Counted from the first letter of the stretch, positions 44,978 to 54,600 are shown. The stretch: DNA of 64,000 nt from Candidatus Melainabacteria bacterium (GCA_023250195.1 JAHFBF010000003.1:1-64000); one strand, 5' to 3'. Made by a program: numbers and translations. The notes: a model not told the origin generated them from the letters alone.

Positions 44978-46246
44978 GTGAACTCTTTTAATTTTATTTT
45001 TGCAAATCTTGTATTAATTATTGCTTATGTTTTTATAGCACTTGAAAAAATTCCACGTGTTGTTGTTGCGCTTCTTGGTGCTTCGGCCATTTTAATAACA
45101 GGAGTAATAACTCAAGAAGAAGCATTTAAATACGTTGACTTTAATGTTATTTTTCTTCTGGTTGGAATGATGATACTGGTTAATGTTCTTCAACAAACAG
45201 GAGCAATTAAATGGTATTCAATATTCCTTGCTAAAAAAACAAATGGAAATCTTGTCTTACTTCTTATTTATTTTTCAATATTTACCGCTATTTTATCTGC
45301 ATTTTTAGACAATGTTACTACTGTAATTTTAGTGGCTGCAGTTACTTTGTACATAGCGAATGAATTGAAATTAAATCCTATTCCTTTTTTAGTTAGTGAA
45401 ATTATTGCAGCAAATGTTGGTGGTACAGCTACTTTAATTGGCGATCCACCAAATATTATGATTGGCAGTGCAGCTAATTTAGATTTTAATCAGTTTATTA
45501 TTCATATATGCCCTCTTGTAATTTTGGCTTTTCCAGTAGTGCTTCTTACTCTATATTTTTTATACAAGAAAGAATTAGTGGTTTCAAAAGAGTCAAGGGA
45601 AAAACTAACATCTATGCCACTGGATGGGGTTATAACAGATAAACCTCTTATGATTAAATCATTGCTTATAATTGGCTTAGTTCTTATTGGATTTCTTTTT
45701 CATGGCGTCTTGCATTTAGAAGCAGGTACTATTGCAATTGCAGGTGCTTCGATACTGATGGTTTTTGAAAATAAAAAAGATATTTGGAATGATGTTGAAT
45801 GGACTACAATATTTTTCTTTATCGGGCTGTTTATAATAGTTGGTGCTGTAGAAAAGGTTGGGACTATAGACTATCTTTCAGAGCTTATTTTCAAAGCTAC
45901 AAAAGGTGATTTCAAAACTACAACTTTGGCACTTATTTGGTTTTCTGCAATAGTTTCAGCCATAGTAGACAACATTCCTTTTACCGCAACAGTAATACCT
46001 TTAATTCAAAATCTTGGAAAACACTATTCGAATCTAACACCGCTTTGGTGGTCACTAGTAGTGGGTGCAGGTTTTGGTGGAAACATAACAATAATAGGTG
46101 CAGCTGCAAACGTTTTAATTTCTGATCAGGCAAAAAGAGCCGGCTATCCAATATCTTTTTTTGAATATTTTAAAGTTGGTGCTCTAATTGGAATAGAAAC
46201 ATTAGCTCTTTCCACAATTTATATCTGGTTTAGATATTTAAATTAA
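44978..46246 (+). CDS. ArsB/NhaD-type (P-protein) ion permease
   Basis: A 422-aa permease with about eleven helices. The two inverted-repeat halves each carry the family's Asp-Asn motif: SAFLDNVTTVILVA and SAIVDNIPFTATVIP. GGTATLIGDPPNIMIG in the first half matches GAGFGGNITIIGAAANV in the second. These are typical of the IT superfamily (ArsB, NhaD, pink-eyed dilution P protein). The substrate may be Na+/H+, arsenite or a dicarboxylate and cannot be told here. No arsenic genes are nearby. The start is GTG. Confidence 0.85.
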   Translation: MNSFNFIFANLVLIIAYVFIALEKIPRVVVALLGASAILITGVITQEEAFKYVDFNVIFLLVGMMILVNVLQQTGAIKWYSIFLAKKTNGNLVLLLIYFSIFTAILSAFLDNVTTVILVAAVTLYIANELKLNPIPFLVSEIIAANVGGTATLIGDPPNIMIGSAANLDFNQFIIHICPLVILAFPVVLLTLYFLYKKELVVSKESREKLTSMPLDGVITDKPLMIKSLLIIGLVLIGFLFHGVLHLEAGTIAIAGASILMVFENKKDIWNDVEWTTIFFFIGLFIIVGAVEKVGTIDYLSELIFKATKGDFKTTTLALIWFSAIVSAIVDNIPFTATVIPLIQNLGKHYSNLTPLWWSLVVGAGFGGNITIIGAAANVLISDQAKRAGYPISFFEYFKVGALIGIETLALSTIYIWFRYLN

Positions 46247-46332
46247 CAATAGACAGAATCTTAAATTCTTAAAGATTATCACTTAAGAAGGGAGCTTATA
46301 TAACTTTATGTAGTCCTATGTAATCAGATATT

Positions 46333-47052
46333 ATGAAAAGAATAAATTCTTATTTTTTTATGTATAAATATTTAATTTCAGTCTTATTAACAGTTCTCCT
46401 GACTTTTTTACCTAACTATTCTTGTAAAGCAGTTGAAAATGATCTTGGTTTATGGGTACCTGTGTGGATAACGCTTCCAATAAATGAAAAAGTTAGTGGT
46501 CAATTGGAAATAAGTCCAAGACTTCAGGACAATGTTACAAAATTGAATCAGCTTTTTATAAGACCTTCATTAACTTATAATTTAAACAAGCATCTTTCTT
46601 TTACTCAAGGTTATTCATGGAATCCAGGATTTTATCCTTTTTCAAATAGAAGCAGAATATGGGAGCAGATTCAATTAAGCAATAACTTTTCAAAATTAAG
46701 ATTTGAAAATAGATTTAGATTAGAGGAAAGATTTATTGAAAATATTAGTGGTGTACCAGTCCGTGGACGTTATAGGATTGGAGCATGGGTTCCAATTGAT
46801 AAAGAAAAAAAATGGACATTTGTAACCTGGGATGAAATATTTGTTAACTTTAATTCTCGCCCACAGGGTCCGCAGGGAGGTTTTGACAGAAACTGGTTTT
46901 TTGCAGGAATTAATAAAAAAATCAGCGAGAATGTAAACCTTGAAGGTGGATATATGTTTCAGTACGTAAATAATCGCTCGCCAAGACAGGACTTATTAAA
47001 TCATGTCATTCTTGTAAACCTCTATATAACCTTGCCGCAGTTAATGAAATAA
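46333..47052 (+). CDS. DUF2490 family outer-membrane beta-barrel-like protein
   Basis: A 239-aa exported protein with signal peptide (LISVLLTVLLTFLPNYSCKA). The mature part alternates polar and hydrophobic strands (GLWVPVWITLPINEKVSGQLEIS, FTQGYSWNPGFYPFSNRSRIWEQI, NRFRLEERF) and matches the DUF2490 pattern. An outer-membrane location is inferred, implying a two-membrane envelope. It converges on the next barrel-like gene with 8 nt between stops. Confidence 0.8.
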   Translation: MKRINSYFFMYKYLISVLLTVLLTFLPNYSCKAVENDLGLWVPVWITLPINEKVSGQLEISPRLQDNVTKLNQLFIRPSLTYNLNKHLSFTQGYSWNPGFYPFSNRSRIWEQIQLSNNFSKLRFENRFRLEERFIENISGVPVRGRYRIGAWVPIDKEKKWTFVTWDEIFVNFNSRPQGPQGGFDRNWFFAGINKKISENVNLEGGYMFQYVNNRSPRQDLLNHVILVNLYITLPQLMK

Positions 47053-47060
47053 TATTTAAA

Positions 47061-47756
47061 CTAAAAATTTTTCACCATTTCAATTACAAAACCTTTCCTG
47101 GCAGTACGTCTGTTATTAGGGATTTGATATCCACCTACGAAGACTATATTTGAAGGAAGCTTGTATGAAAATCCTGATATGAGCAGAGCATTTGGATGAC
47201 TACCTGAAGTGTAATCAAGAATGAGACTTAGTTTTTTTGTAATAGGCTGTTCAATGCCGCCAATGTATGCCACTACATCTCTTCCAAATATTACTGTAGT
47301 AGCTACAAGAACTCCTGATGTAATCCTGGTTTTAATTTTTGGTAGTCTTGTACTTAAATGTGAGTAAACATAACCGCCTACTCCATTTCCTCTAAGAGAA
47401 ATTGGTATAAGATATCCAGCTGTGAATTTGGTTTCACTTTCTTTGTGTAAATTTATATAAGTTTTAGAACCCAGGCATAGAAGTTCATCTCTTATGTTAC
47501 GTGTTCCTACACCAGTCACTGTAAGATTTAAAGCAGTATGATGTCCGATTCCATAAGCCACATAGCCAGTAAATAAACCAAATGTATCTGAGAACTGAGC
47601 TTCAGGTTCTAAAAAAAGATGTCCCTTTTCTGTAACATCTGCAGAGGGGACATTGAAAATGGTTTGCTGAGCAAAAGCTGCTTCTTTTGAATTAATAAAC
47701 AGAAGCATAAAAACAATAAAGAATATTATTAAACCAGATTTTGAGTTAAGTAACAT
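47061..47756 (-). CDS. exported beta-barrel-like hypothetical protein
   Basis: A 231-aa protein with signal peptide (LIIFFIVFMLLFINSKEAAFA) and a mature part of amphipathic strands (KGHLFLEPEAQFSDTFGLFTGYVAYG, LSLILDYTSGSHP). It ends in Phe (FVIEMVKNF), as outer-membrane proteins recognised by the BAM machinery do. No family is named. It is divergent from mscS with 45 nt between starts. Confidence 0.65.
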   Translation of the reverse strand: MLLNSKSGLIIFFIVFMLLFINSKEAAFAQQTIFNVPSADVTEKGHLFLEPEAQFSDTFGLFTGYVAYGIGHHTALNLTVTGVGTRNIRDELLCLGSKTYINLHKESETKFTAGYLIPISLRGNGVGGYVYSHLSTRLPKIKTRITSGVLVATTVIFGRDVVAYIGGIEQPITKKLSLILDYTSGSHPNALLISGFSYKLPSNIVFVGGYQIPNNRRTARKGFVIEMVKNF

Positions 47757-47801
47757 ACGTGCTGAATTAACAAGAGTAATTAACCAGTATAAAATGAACT
47801 A

Positions 47802-48764
47802 ATGCATTATATATACCAATGGTTTGAAAATAATTTCAATCTGGATGAAAACTTAACAAATAAAATCATAAGTACTTTGTTAATAGTTATATTTTTATTT
47901 TTAATTCAAAAGCTAATATTAAAAATTGCTCATGATAGAGTTCAGGAGCATGCATCAAGGTATATCTGGCAAAAGTTACTTGCCTATATTACTGTTGCTT
48001 TAGTAATAATATTTATAGGTAGGATTTGGCTTAAAGACTATAAAGATCTATCAACAATTTTAGGTTTTCTTACAGCGGGGTTAGTTATAGCATTAAAGGA
48101 TTTGATAGTAGACATTACCGGCTGGTTTTTAATAATCTGGAGAAAACCGTTGCATTTGGGAGATAGAATTCAGATTGGGGAACACAAAGGGGATGTTGTA
48201 GACATAAGACTTTTTCAGTTTAGTATTCTAGAGATTGGGAATTGGGTAGATGCAGAACAATTTACTGGCAGAATAGTACATATACCAAATGGAAAAATAT
48301 TTACTGACCTTATATTTAATTACAATAGAGGATTTAAATTTATCTGGGATGAAATCCCAGTGTTAATTACAAATGAAAGTGACTGGAAAAAAGCAAAAAA
48401 CATCTTGCAGAAAATTACTGAAAAACACACCTCTCATAATGTTGAAAAAGTTAAAGAAGATTTATCTGAAACAAGTAAAAAATTCTTTATTAATATTGCT
48501 TCCCTAGATCCTACTGTACACACGAAAATTGAACCATTTGGCACTTCACTTACTCTTAGATATTTATGCTTGCCCCATGAAAGAAGAACCACGCATGAAC
48601 TTATTTCAGAAGCAATTTTAGAAGAGTTTGCAAAACACGATGACATTGATTTTGCTTATCCAACTCATCGTATTTATAGCAATCTCTTAGAAGGAAAGGG
48701 TGTAAAAAAATCTGACAGTGGTTCTATACAGCTAGCATTTTCTAATCCTTTCAGTAGGAAGTAA
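47802..48764 (+). CDS. MscS-type mechanosensitive channel
   Basis: A 320-aa small-conductance mechanosensitive channel protein. Three N-terminal helices end in the pore helix region TILGFLTAGLVIALKDLIVD, followed by the beta domain PLHLGDRIQIGEHKGDVVDIRLF and VHIPNGKIFTDLIFNYNRGF, both family hallmarks. A C-terminal mixed domain follows. It protects cells against hypo-osmotic lysis. The 1382-aa protein gene begins 5 nt after it. Confidence 0.88.
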   Translation: MHYIYQWFENNFNLDENLTNKIISTLLIVIFLFLIQKLILKIAHDRVQEHASRYIWQKLLAYITVALVIIFIGRIWLKDYKDLSTILGFLTAGLVIALKDLIVDITGWFLIIWRKPLHLGDRIQIGEHKGDVVDIRLFQFSILEIGNWVDAEQFTGRIVHIPNGKIFTDLIFNYNRGFKFIWDEIPVLITNESDWKKAKNILQKITEKHTSHNVEKVKEDLSETSKKFFINIASLDPTVHTKIEPFGTSLTLRYLCLPHERRTTHELISEAILEEFAKHDDIDFAYPTHRIYSNLLEGKGVKKSDSGSIQLAFSNPFSRK

Positions 48765-48769
48765 AAAAT

Positions 48770-51700
48770 TTGAATCCAAGTCTAATAATTTTAATTTTTT
48801 TAATTGCAACAAGTGTGTTGCCTGTATATTCAAAAGTTACTGAGGAAAATCTTCGTACAAGAGAGCTCCCATCTTTTAGGCACAACAAAAATTATATTGA
48901 ATTGCAGGGAATTAATACGCTTGACTTGCTTCTACAGTCAGATGCAAAAACAGTTTTTGTAGAAGTTACCGGGGCAGAAAGTAATAAGCTCCAAGTAGAT
49001 AAAAAGTCTGGAAAAGTATTTGGTCTTGAAATACTTCCACTACAAAGGCTAAGAGCTAGTCATCTTAATAACAATGGTGTTTATCACAAAAGAAAAAAAA
49101 GAGTGATTAATAAAATAAAGTTTAATTTGAAGAAGCGTTCAGCTAAACCCTTATTGATTCAAGGAAATAATTTTAAGATATTTAAAGTACCAGTTAGGGG
49201 TGTTTTCTCTGGTTCATACGGTTTGAGGGTCAGTGTTGACGGGGTTAGAAAAACAGAAACTCAGGTTATAACTAAAGAGAACTTTAGAATTGATTCAATA
49301 ACTCCATCAGTAATAAATGCTGGAGTTGAAAGCCAATTTACAATCATGGGAAAAGGTTTGGACTTGTTTACCAAGGTCTCTTTTTATGATCCTAATGGGA
49401 AAGAAGTCCAGATTACTGACATTGCAGAAGTAGAAAGTTTAGATGAAGAAACCTTAAAAGTTAAAGTATTATTTCCTGAAGATTACACCCCGGGTTTTCA
49501 TAATGTGACTATTAGTAGCTCTTTAAGGGCTAATGAAACTTCAACATTATTAAATGGCGTATTTATTGGAGATGTAACAGGAGCCACAGGTTCAGGTACA
49601 ATCGGGGTATGTGATGATTCTGATGCAAGTCTTATGATAAATGCAATTGAGCTGCTGCCGGAAGCAAACTCGGTAAGTGTATTTGATCCTACCTTATGTC
49701 ATTTAACAGTTGGTATTCCAAGAAGTAAAGATGAAGGTAGAGCTGTTGAAAACATAGATGTAAGCCCTGACCAAAGTAATAATTTACTTTCTATGGGATT
49801 TTGTAATACTTCGACAGATACATTAATGGTTTTTACAAATAATCTAACTCCTGGTTCTCAAGCAACTACATTTTTTGATCCTGTTAAATGTAATTTGACA
49901 TTTGGGATACCTGTTGGTTTTAATGGAGCCAGTGGTGTTAGTGGAGAAACGGGTGCCAGTGGAATGGGGCTTTGCAATGATAGAAATGCAATACCGACAA
50001 CTACAACAGTTACATTATCAGCAGACTCTGAAGCCACTATTGCTCTTGATCCTGTTGCATGTACTATAACTTACGGAATTCCAAAAGGAGAAACTGGTAC
50101 AGAGGGACAAACTGGTTTTAGCTGTTGGGATTTAAATTTAAATATGGCTTGTGATCTTTCTACTGAAGATAAAAATAGAGATAATCAATGTAATCCTTTT
50201 GATTGCCAGGGTGCTGCTGGTATAGAAGGAGAAGCAGGCATAGATTGCTGGGATTTAAATGAAAATAGAATAAAAGATTCAAGTGAAGATACTAATAGAG
50301 ATGGATTTGTTGATGTTAAAGATTGCTTAGGAGCTACAGGTGCTGCTGGTGCAACCGGATTAAACAGTTTAGTAAAAATTATAAATGAGCCTGCTGGTGT
50401 AAATTGTGAAACTGGCGGGAAAAAAGTTCAAGGCGGGCTTGATATAAATAGAAATAGCGTGCTTGATTCTTCAGAAATTACTCAAACTGAATATGTTTGT
50501 AATGGTGCAACAGGAGCTACAGGAATAACAGGAGCAAGTGGTTTAACTAATTTGGTTAATATTACGAATGAATCTAGTGGTTCCAATTGTGCAACTGGTG
50601 GAAAGAAAATACAAAATGGGTTTGACTCAAATAATAACAGTCTTTTAGATTCTTCAGAGGTAACCCAAATTGAGTATGTTTGTAATGGTGCTGTTGGTGA
50701 AGCTGGAACAAGTGGTTTAAACAGTTTAGTAAAAACTACAAATGAACCTCTTGGTTTAAATTGCAAAACCGGGGGAAAGAAAGTTCAAAGTGGACTTGAT
50801 TCAAATAATAATGGAGTATTGGATTCTTCAGAAGTTTCCCAAACTGAATATGTTTGCAATGGTGATACAGGAGCAAGTGGTTTAAACAGTTTAGTAAAAA
50901 CTACAAATGAACCTCTTGGTTCAAATTGTATCTCTGGTGGGGAAAAAATACAAAGTGGACTTGATTCAAATAATAATGGTGTATTAGATTCTTCAGAAGT
51001 CCTTCAAGCTCATTACATTTGTAATGGTGTTAGTGGTGCAGTTGGAGTAAGTGGGTTAAATAGTTTAGTGAAGATTACAAATGAACTAGCAGGAGCAAAC
51101 TGTGCAACTGGTGGAAAAAAGATTCAAGGTGGGCTTGATGTAAACAAAAATAATGTACTTGACTCTTCAGAAATTACTGAAACAGATTATGTTTGTAACG
51201 GAGCTATAGGAACAGCAGGATTAAATAGCCTGGTTAGCACCATTAATGAGCCTACTGGTTCAAATTGTACAACTGGAGGGAAGAAGATTCAGAGTGGACT
51301 TGATGTGAACAAAAATGGTGTGTTTGATTCTTCTGAAGTTTCCGAAACAGATTATATTTGTAATGGAGCTAGCGGTGAAGCTGGTGTAGAAGGTTTAAAT
51401 AGTTTAGTAAATGCTACTGACGAATCTGCTGGTTTAAATTGTGTTTCTGGTGGGGAAAAAATACAAAGTGGACTTGATTTTAATAAAAACAGCATATTAG
51501 ATTCTTCAGAGATTTCTCAAACTGTTTATGTTTGTGATGGAGAAAAAGGAGAAAGTGGTACAAGCGGGTTAAATAGTTTGGTATTTGCTAGCGATGAGCC
51601 AGCAGGCTCAAATTGTGCAACTGGTGGAAAAGAAATACAAAGTGGGTTGGATTCAAACAGGAATGGGATTTTAGATTCTGTTGAAGTTCTTGAGACTGAT

Positions 51701-52918
51701 TATATCTGCAATGGTGAAACTGGAATATCAGGAATTAATTGCTGGGACTTAAATGGAAATAGAATTAATGATTCAAATGAAGATATAAATAAGGATGGAA
51801 CATTTAACACTTTTGACTGTAATGCTTCACAAATTAAACCTCTTGAAGAAATAATAATTGACTGGATTAATGATTCTAACGAACAGAACTTTACGACTAC
51901 TACAGGTGATATGACTAGAATGGTTAAAATACCCTATTTTATTCATGATGGAATAGTTTACGGTGGTTTTTGGGTGGATAAATACGAAGCATCAAGGTCT
52001 GATGCTTCAGCAATTAGTGAAGGCACTTCAAATATTCCTACAAGCAAAAGAAATGTTGCTCCATGGACAAACTTAACACTAGCTGAAGCTCAAGCTGCTG
52101 CTAGTAGCAGACAGATAACTAATCTTGGTGAATGTCACTTAATTAAAATGAGAGAGTGGTATGCACTTTATTTAATTGGCAGATACACAAAACAAAATGG
52201 GGTTCTTGGTGCAACTGCTACAAGCGGTTGGAATGAAAGGGGGAACACAAGATCTGGTCAAGATGGTAGAGATAGTCTGTTGTTTACCTGTACAAATGAT
52301 CCTACTCAAGGACTTCTTAGTAGTGGCAGATGTCTTGCAGGAACAGGATATAAAAGCTGGGGGCATTTTTTAGATAGTACTGCTGTATCAAATGTTGGGC
52401 TTGGCTCCTTAGCTGGCCTTGGAGAATTATTAACCTTAAATGCAGATTCTATAAAAGATGATGGGAATGGGATTGGTGCTGATACATTTGATGGTGATTT
52501 TCAGATCTATGATTTGGTAGGAAATGTAAGAGAGTGGATTGATTTTACAGTAACAAAAACTCAAGATGGAACTATAATTGATGAATCATATCAAGGTGCA
52601 AATGAATCTTTACCATTTATACTAAATAACACGTTTTTTGGCTTTAGAGATGTAGCAACTGGCAGTGATACTGCACAAATAGACTTTGAAGGACTTGGAA
52701 TTCCGATAAGAGGTACAAATACTAATGTAACTGATTTAAATGGTGGAGCAAATGATGGAAAGCTCATTACTTCATCGACAAATCAAAAGTATGGAGTTGT
52801 TCGTGGAGGTTCATGGACAAGTGGTTTAAACTCAAGATCGCCATTGTATTTAAATATCAGCACTACTCCAATAATTCAAGAACCTGAAAGAGGTTTTAGA
52901 GTAATTTGTGATTTTTAA
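48770..52918 (+). CDS. 1382-aa modular surface protein: IPT/TIG, DUF7151-like repeats, FGE/C-lectin-like domain
   Basis: A very large exported protein starting at TTG (LIILIFLIATSVLPVYS signal). An IPT/TIG-like domain (about residues 170-270, IDSITPSVINAGVESQFTIMG) is followed by Gly-x-x collagen-like links (GATGSG, GASGVSGETGASGMG) and cysteine-containing units. Next are eight ~60-residue repeats of the type LNSLVKTTNEP ... NCATGGKKIQSGLD-NNNGVLDSSEV ... YVCNG, matching the DUF7151 pattern, with three CWDLN calcium-loop units around them. The last ~350 residues form a formylglycine-enzyme/sulfatase-modifying (SUMF1-like) domain: GGFWVDKYEASRSD, DLVGNVREWIDF, VVRGGSWTSGLNSRSP, GFRVICDF. The repeats suggest a long stalk and the end domain a ligand-binding tip. 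Confidence 0.8.
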   Translation: MNPSLIILIFLIATSVLPVYSKVTEENLRTRELPSFRHNKNYIELQGINTLDLLLQSDAKTVFVEVTGAESNKLQVDKKSGKVFGLEILPLQRLRASHLNNNGVYHKRKKRVINKIKFNLKKRSAKPLLIQGNNFKIFKVPVRGVFSGSYGLRVSVDGVRKTETQVITKENFRIDSITPSVINAGVESQFTIMGKGLDLFTKVSFYDPNGKEVQITDIAEVESLDEETLKVKVLFPEDYTPGFHNVTISSSLRANETSTLLNGVFIGDVTGATGSGTIGVCDDSDASLMINAIELLPEANSVSVFDPTLCHLTVGIPRSKDEGRAVENIDVSPDQSNNLLSMGFCNTSTDTLMVFTNNLTPGSQATTFFDPVKCNLTFGIPVGFNGASGVSGETGASGMGLCNDRNAIPTTTTVTLSADSEATIALDPVACTITYGIPKGETGTEGQTGFSCWDLNLNMACDLSTEDKNRDNQCNPFDCQGAAGIEGEAGIDCWDLNENRIKDSSEDTNRDGFVDVKDCLGATGAAGATGLNSLVKIINEPAGVNCETGGKKVQGGLDINRNSVLDSSEITQTEYVCNGATGATGITGASGLTNLVNITNESSGSNCATGGKKIQNGFDSNNNSLLDSSEVTQIEYVCNGAVGEAGTSGLNSLVKTTNEPLGLNCKTGGKKVQSGLDSNNNGVLDSSEVSQTEYVCNGDTGASGLNSLVKTTNEPLGSNCISGGEKIQSGLDSNNNGVLDSSEVLQAHYICNGVSGAVGVSGLNSLVKITNELAGANCATGGKKIQGGLDVNKNNVLDSSEITETDYVCNGAIGTAGLNSLVSTINEPTGSNCTTGGKKIQSGLDVNKNGVFDSSEVSETDYICNGASGEAGVEGLNSLVNATDESAGLNCVSGGEKIQSGLDFNKNSILDSSEISQTVYVCDGEKGESGTSGLNSLVFASDEPAGSNCATGGKEIQSGLDSNRNGILDSVEVLETDYICNGETGISGINCWDLNGNRINDSNEDINKDGTFNTFDCNASQIKPLEEIIIDWINDSNEQNFTTTTGDMTRMVKIPYFIHDGIVYGGFWVDKYEASRSDASAISEGTSNIPTSKRNVAPWTNLTLAEAQAAASSRQITNLGECHLIKMREWYALYLIGRYTKQNGVLGATATSGWNERGNTRSGQDGRDSLLFTCTNDPTQGLLSSGRCLAGTGYKSWGHFLDSTAVSNVGLGSLAGLGELLTLNADSIKDDGNGIGADTFDGDFQIYDLVGNVREWIDFTVTKTQDGTIIDESYQGANESLPFILNNTFFGFRDVATGSDTAQIDFEGLGIPIRGTNTNVTDLNGGANDGKLITSSTNQKYGVVRGGSWTSGLNSRSPLYLNISTTPIIQEPERGFRVICDF

Positions 52919-52924
52919 ATAAAA

Positions 52925-52951
52925 ATAGGCAGCACAAAAAGTACTGCCTAT
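52925..52951 (+). terminator. hairpin after the modular surface protein gene
   Basis: ATAGGCAG (52925-52932) pairs with CTGCCTAT (52944-52951) 6 nt after the stop. The T-run is missing, so it is only a probable terminator. Confidence 0.55.
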
Positions 52952-53001
52952 TGGATAGAGTGCTCTTTGTAGTGTATGAAATCCGAACCAGAATAATACT
53001 G

Positions 53002-53036
53002 GAAAAGCCTAGTATTTATGCGAAAGTAGCTTGATT
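53002..53036 (+). repeat. dispersed ~35-bp element, copy 3
   Basis: GAAAAGCCTAGTATTTATGC followed by GAAAGTAGCTTGATT. Same orientation as the other copies, and 100 nt before the frameshifted gene. Confidence 0.6.
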
Positions 53037-53135
53037 TTGGTTAAAGAATAAAGTTAAGAGAAAGCTTTAGAATAATTTAATTTTTAAACAGTTGACGAAG
53101 GAAATATAAATTTACCTTTATTAAAATAGAATCTT

Positions 53136-53684
53136 GTGAAAATTACTGAAACAAAAATGGGCAATCAAATGGTTGAGCTTCTTGCTACAGCAAGCTTGGA
53201 TTATTTTAGAGCTGATGAAGATGGAAAGCGTTTTACATTAGTTAGCTACTTTTGAGAAAGTTCTGGTTGGTGAAGCAAGGAAAAAAGGTGGTCAAGCATC
53301 TATTTTATTTCAATATAGTCCAACAACGTTACCTACACTAGCAAGATTAATTTATCCAGCATTAGGATTTCCTCCCGAGGTTGTTGAAGAATTATTTGGC
53401 AACTTAGGAAAAGAGCCACCAAACTTGGAACTTTTAGAAAAAAGAATAGGAGAAGTTATAACGCAAACTCCTGCAATAGCAGAAAGAATGCAATTGATGG
53501 ATAATTTGTTTAATCCTGGTACTACAATGGATTCACCCGGTGTCGTTGATACACTTGCTGCAATGTCAGATAATGCAAGAGAATTTTTCAACCTTTTATT
53601 GATAAAAACAGAGGATGCCAAAGACGTTTTGTTTTTGAAGCAATGAAAAGACTTGCAGCTGAAGAATTAGCATCAAGTAAATAA
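53136..53684 (+). pseudogene. hypothetical gene with two frameshifts
   Basis: Reading from GTG at 53136 gives MKITETKMGNQMVELLATAS and onward, stopping after 39 codons. A shift near 53238 continues it as LATFEKVLVGEARKKGGQAS, SILFQYSPTTLPTLARLIYP and so on, to the track ORF 53425-53646. A second shift near 53625 continues as RRFVFEAMKRLAAEELASSK and stops at 53684. Joined, the ~180-residue helical protein is coherent. Two breaks suggest real decay; sequencing error is less likely but possible. The original function is unknown and no motif is visible. Confidence 0.65.
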
Positions 53685-53777
53685 AAGACACTCAAAGCTA
53701 ATCACAATAGACTTTTGGTAAATATGACTATTTTCGGGATTTCTTTTTAAGCTATTTTGTAAATCTTCTACTTTTTT

Positions 53778-54095
53778 CTAAGCAGATTTCTTGATTTTTT
53801 CTTTAGGGATAAAGTCAATTACTAGAGCAGCTCCAAGAGCTTTAGCAATTTCTTCGAGTTTAGATAGAGAGTGTCCTTCATAGTCAGCACTTTCAATTCT
53901 TGCTATTGCAGATTGAGTAGTTTTGACTTTTTTTGCAAGCCCTTGCTGTGTCATGCCAAGCTTTTCTCTAAGTTTTTTTATTTTTTGTGAAACTGAAAAC
54001 TTTGCTTCTTCTTCTTTATAAAGCCTTCTAAACTCTGGATCTTTCATATTTTCTTCTCTCCAAAGATCGTAATTTGTTTTAATTTTCTTACTCAT
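53778..54095 (-). CDS. higA: HigA-like antitoxin (XRE helix-turn-helix)
   Basis: A 105-aa DNA-binding protein. The helix-turn-helix is KLREKLGMTQQGLAKKVKTTQSAIARIES (quoted in part: LGMTQQGLAKKVKTTQSAI), the Cro/XRE type used by HigA antitoxins. The N-terminal ~35 residues (YDLWREENMKDPEFRRLYKE) form the toxin-contact helix typical of the group. It follows the toxin gene with an 8-nt overlap, in the HigBA order (toxin first), and would repress the operon by binding the upstream palindrome. Confidence 0.88.
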   Translation of the reverse strand: MSKKIKTNYDLWREENMKDPEFRRLYKEEEAKFSVSQKIKKLREKLGMTQQGLAKKVKTTQSAIARIESADYEGHSLSKLEEIAKALGAALVIDFIPKEKIKKSA

Positions 54096-54444
54096 GATTT
54101 TGCCTCCTTATATAATCATTAATTCTATTCTCAGCGACTTCGATTTCCTTTCTTGGTGTTTGCTCTGTCTTCTTAGTAAATGCATGTAAAAGAACAAACT
54201 TCTTTTCAATATATGCAAAATAAAAGATTCGATAAATATTGGGTGATGCTTGAATTCTTAACTCTTTTAACTTAGTCCCAGAGAGATGTTTTGTGAATGG
54301 TTCTTTTAAAAGTGGCCCATGTTCAGCAAGCAAATCAATAACAAATTGAGCTTTGGTTTTATGCTTAATTGGCAAAGAATTCAAAAAGTCTGCTACTGGT
54401 TCTCTTCCTCCTTCTGTTTTATATATTTCTATATTCCACGACAC
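54088..54444 (-). CDS. higB: HigB/RelE-like toxin (Gp49 family)
   Basis: A 118-aa ribosome-dependent mRNase toxin of the RelE/Gp49 type. Recognisable parts are the N-terminal GGREPVADFLNSLP, KHLSGTKLKELRIQASPNIYRI and the final FVLLHAFTKKTEQTPRKEI, all usual for this family. Basic residues needed for activity are present. Overlaps the antitoxin by 8 nt; the operator lies about 20 nt before the start. Confidence 0.88.
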   Translation of the reverse strand: MSWNIEIYKTEGGREPVADFLNSLPIKHKTKAQFVIDLLAEHGPLLKEPFTKHLSGTKLKELRIQASPNIYRIFYFAYIEKKFVLLHAFTKKTEQTPRKEIEVAENRINDYIRRQNHE

Positions 54445-54462
54445 ATAGAAAGTATAGCATAT

Positions 54463-54476
54463 TTGCTATATAGCAA
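54463..54476. promoter_or_regulatory. palindromic operator of the higBA operon
   Basis: TTGCTATATAGCAA is a perfect 14-bp palindrome, 19 nt before the higB start. A second half (TAGCATATTTGCTA) overlaps it. This is the size and place expected for autorepression by the HigA-like protein. Confidence 0.6.
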
Positions 54477-54507
54477 TATTGAGATAAGGCTAGGTTAAGA
54501 AAACAAA

Positions 54508-54536
54508 AAAGAACCCCTTAAAAAAGAGGTTCTTTC
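54508..54536 (-). terminator. intrinsic terminator of the 94-aa gene (minus strand)
   Basis: On the minus strand GAACCTC/GGGGTTC-type arms enclose an AT-rich loop and are followed by a T-run (TTTTTTGTTTT). It ends transcripts arriving from 54740 and so insulates higBA. Confidence 0.75.
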
Positions 54537-54600
54537 TGTACTTTCTTTTAACAAGTTTGGCTCCCCCTAGTACATCAAGTTCGGACTTGCATATACAGTG

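Noticed and set aside
52700-53700. Diversity-generating retroelement after the FGE/C-lectin-like domain
   Set aside because: No reverse transcriptase, Avd gene or template repeat of the 3' end is visible in the window.
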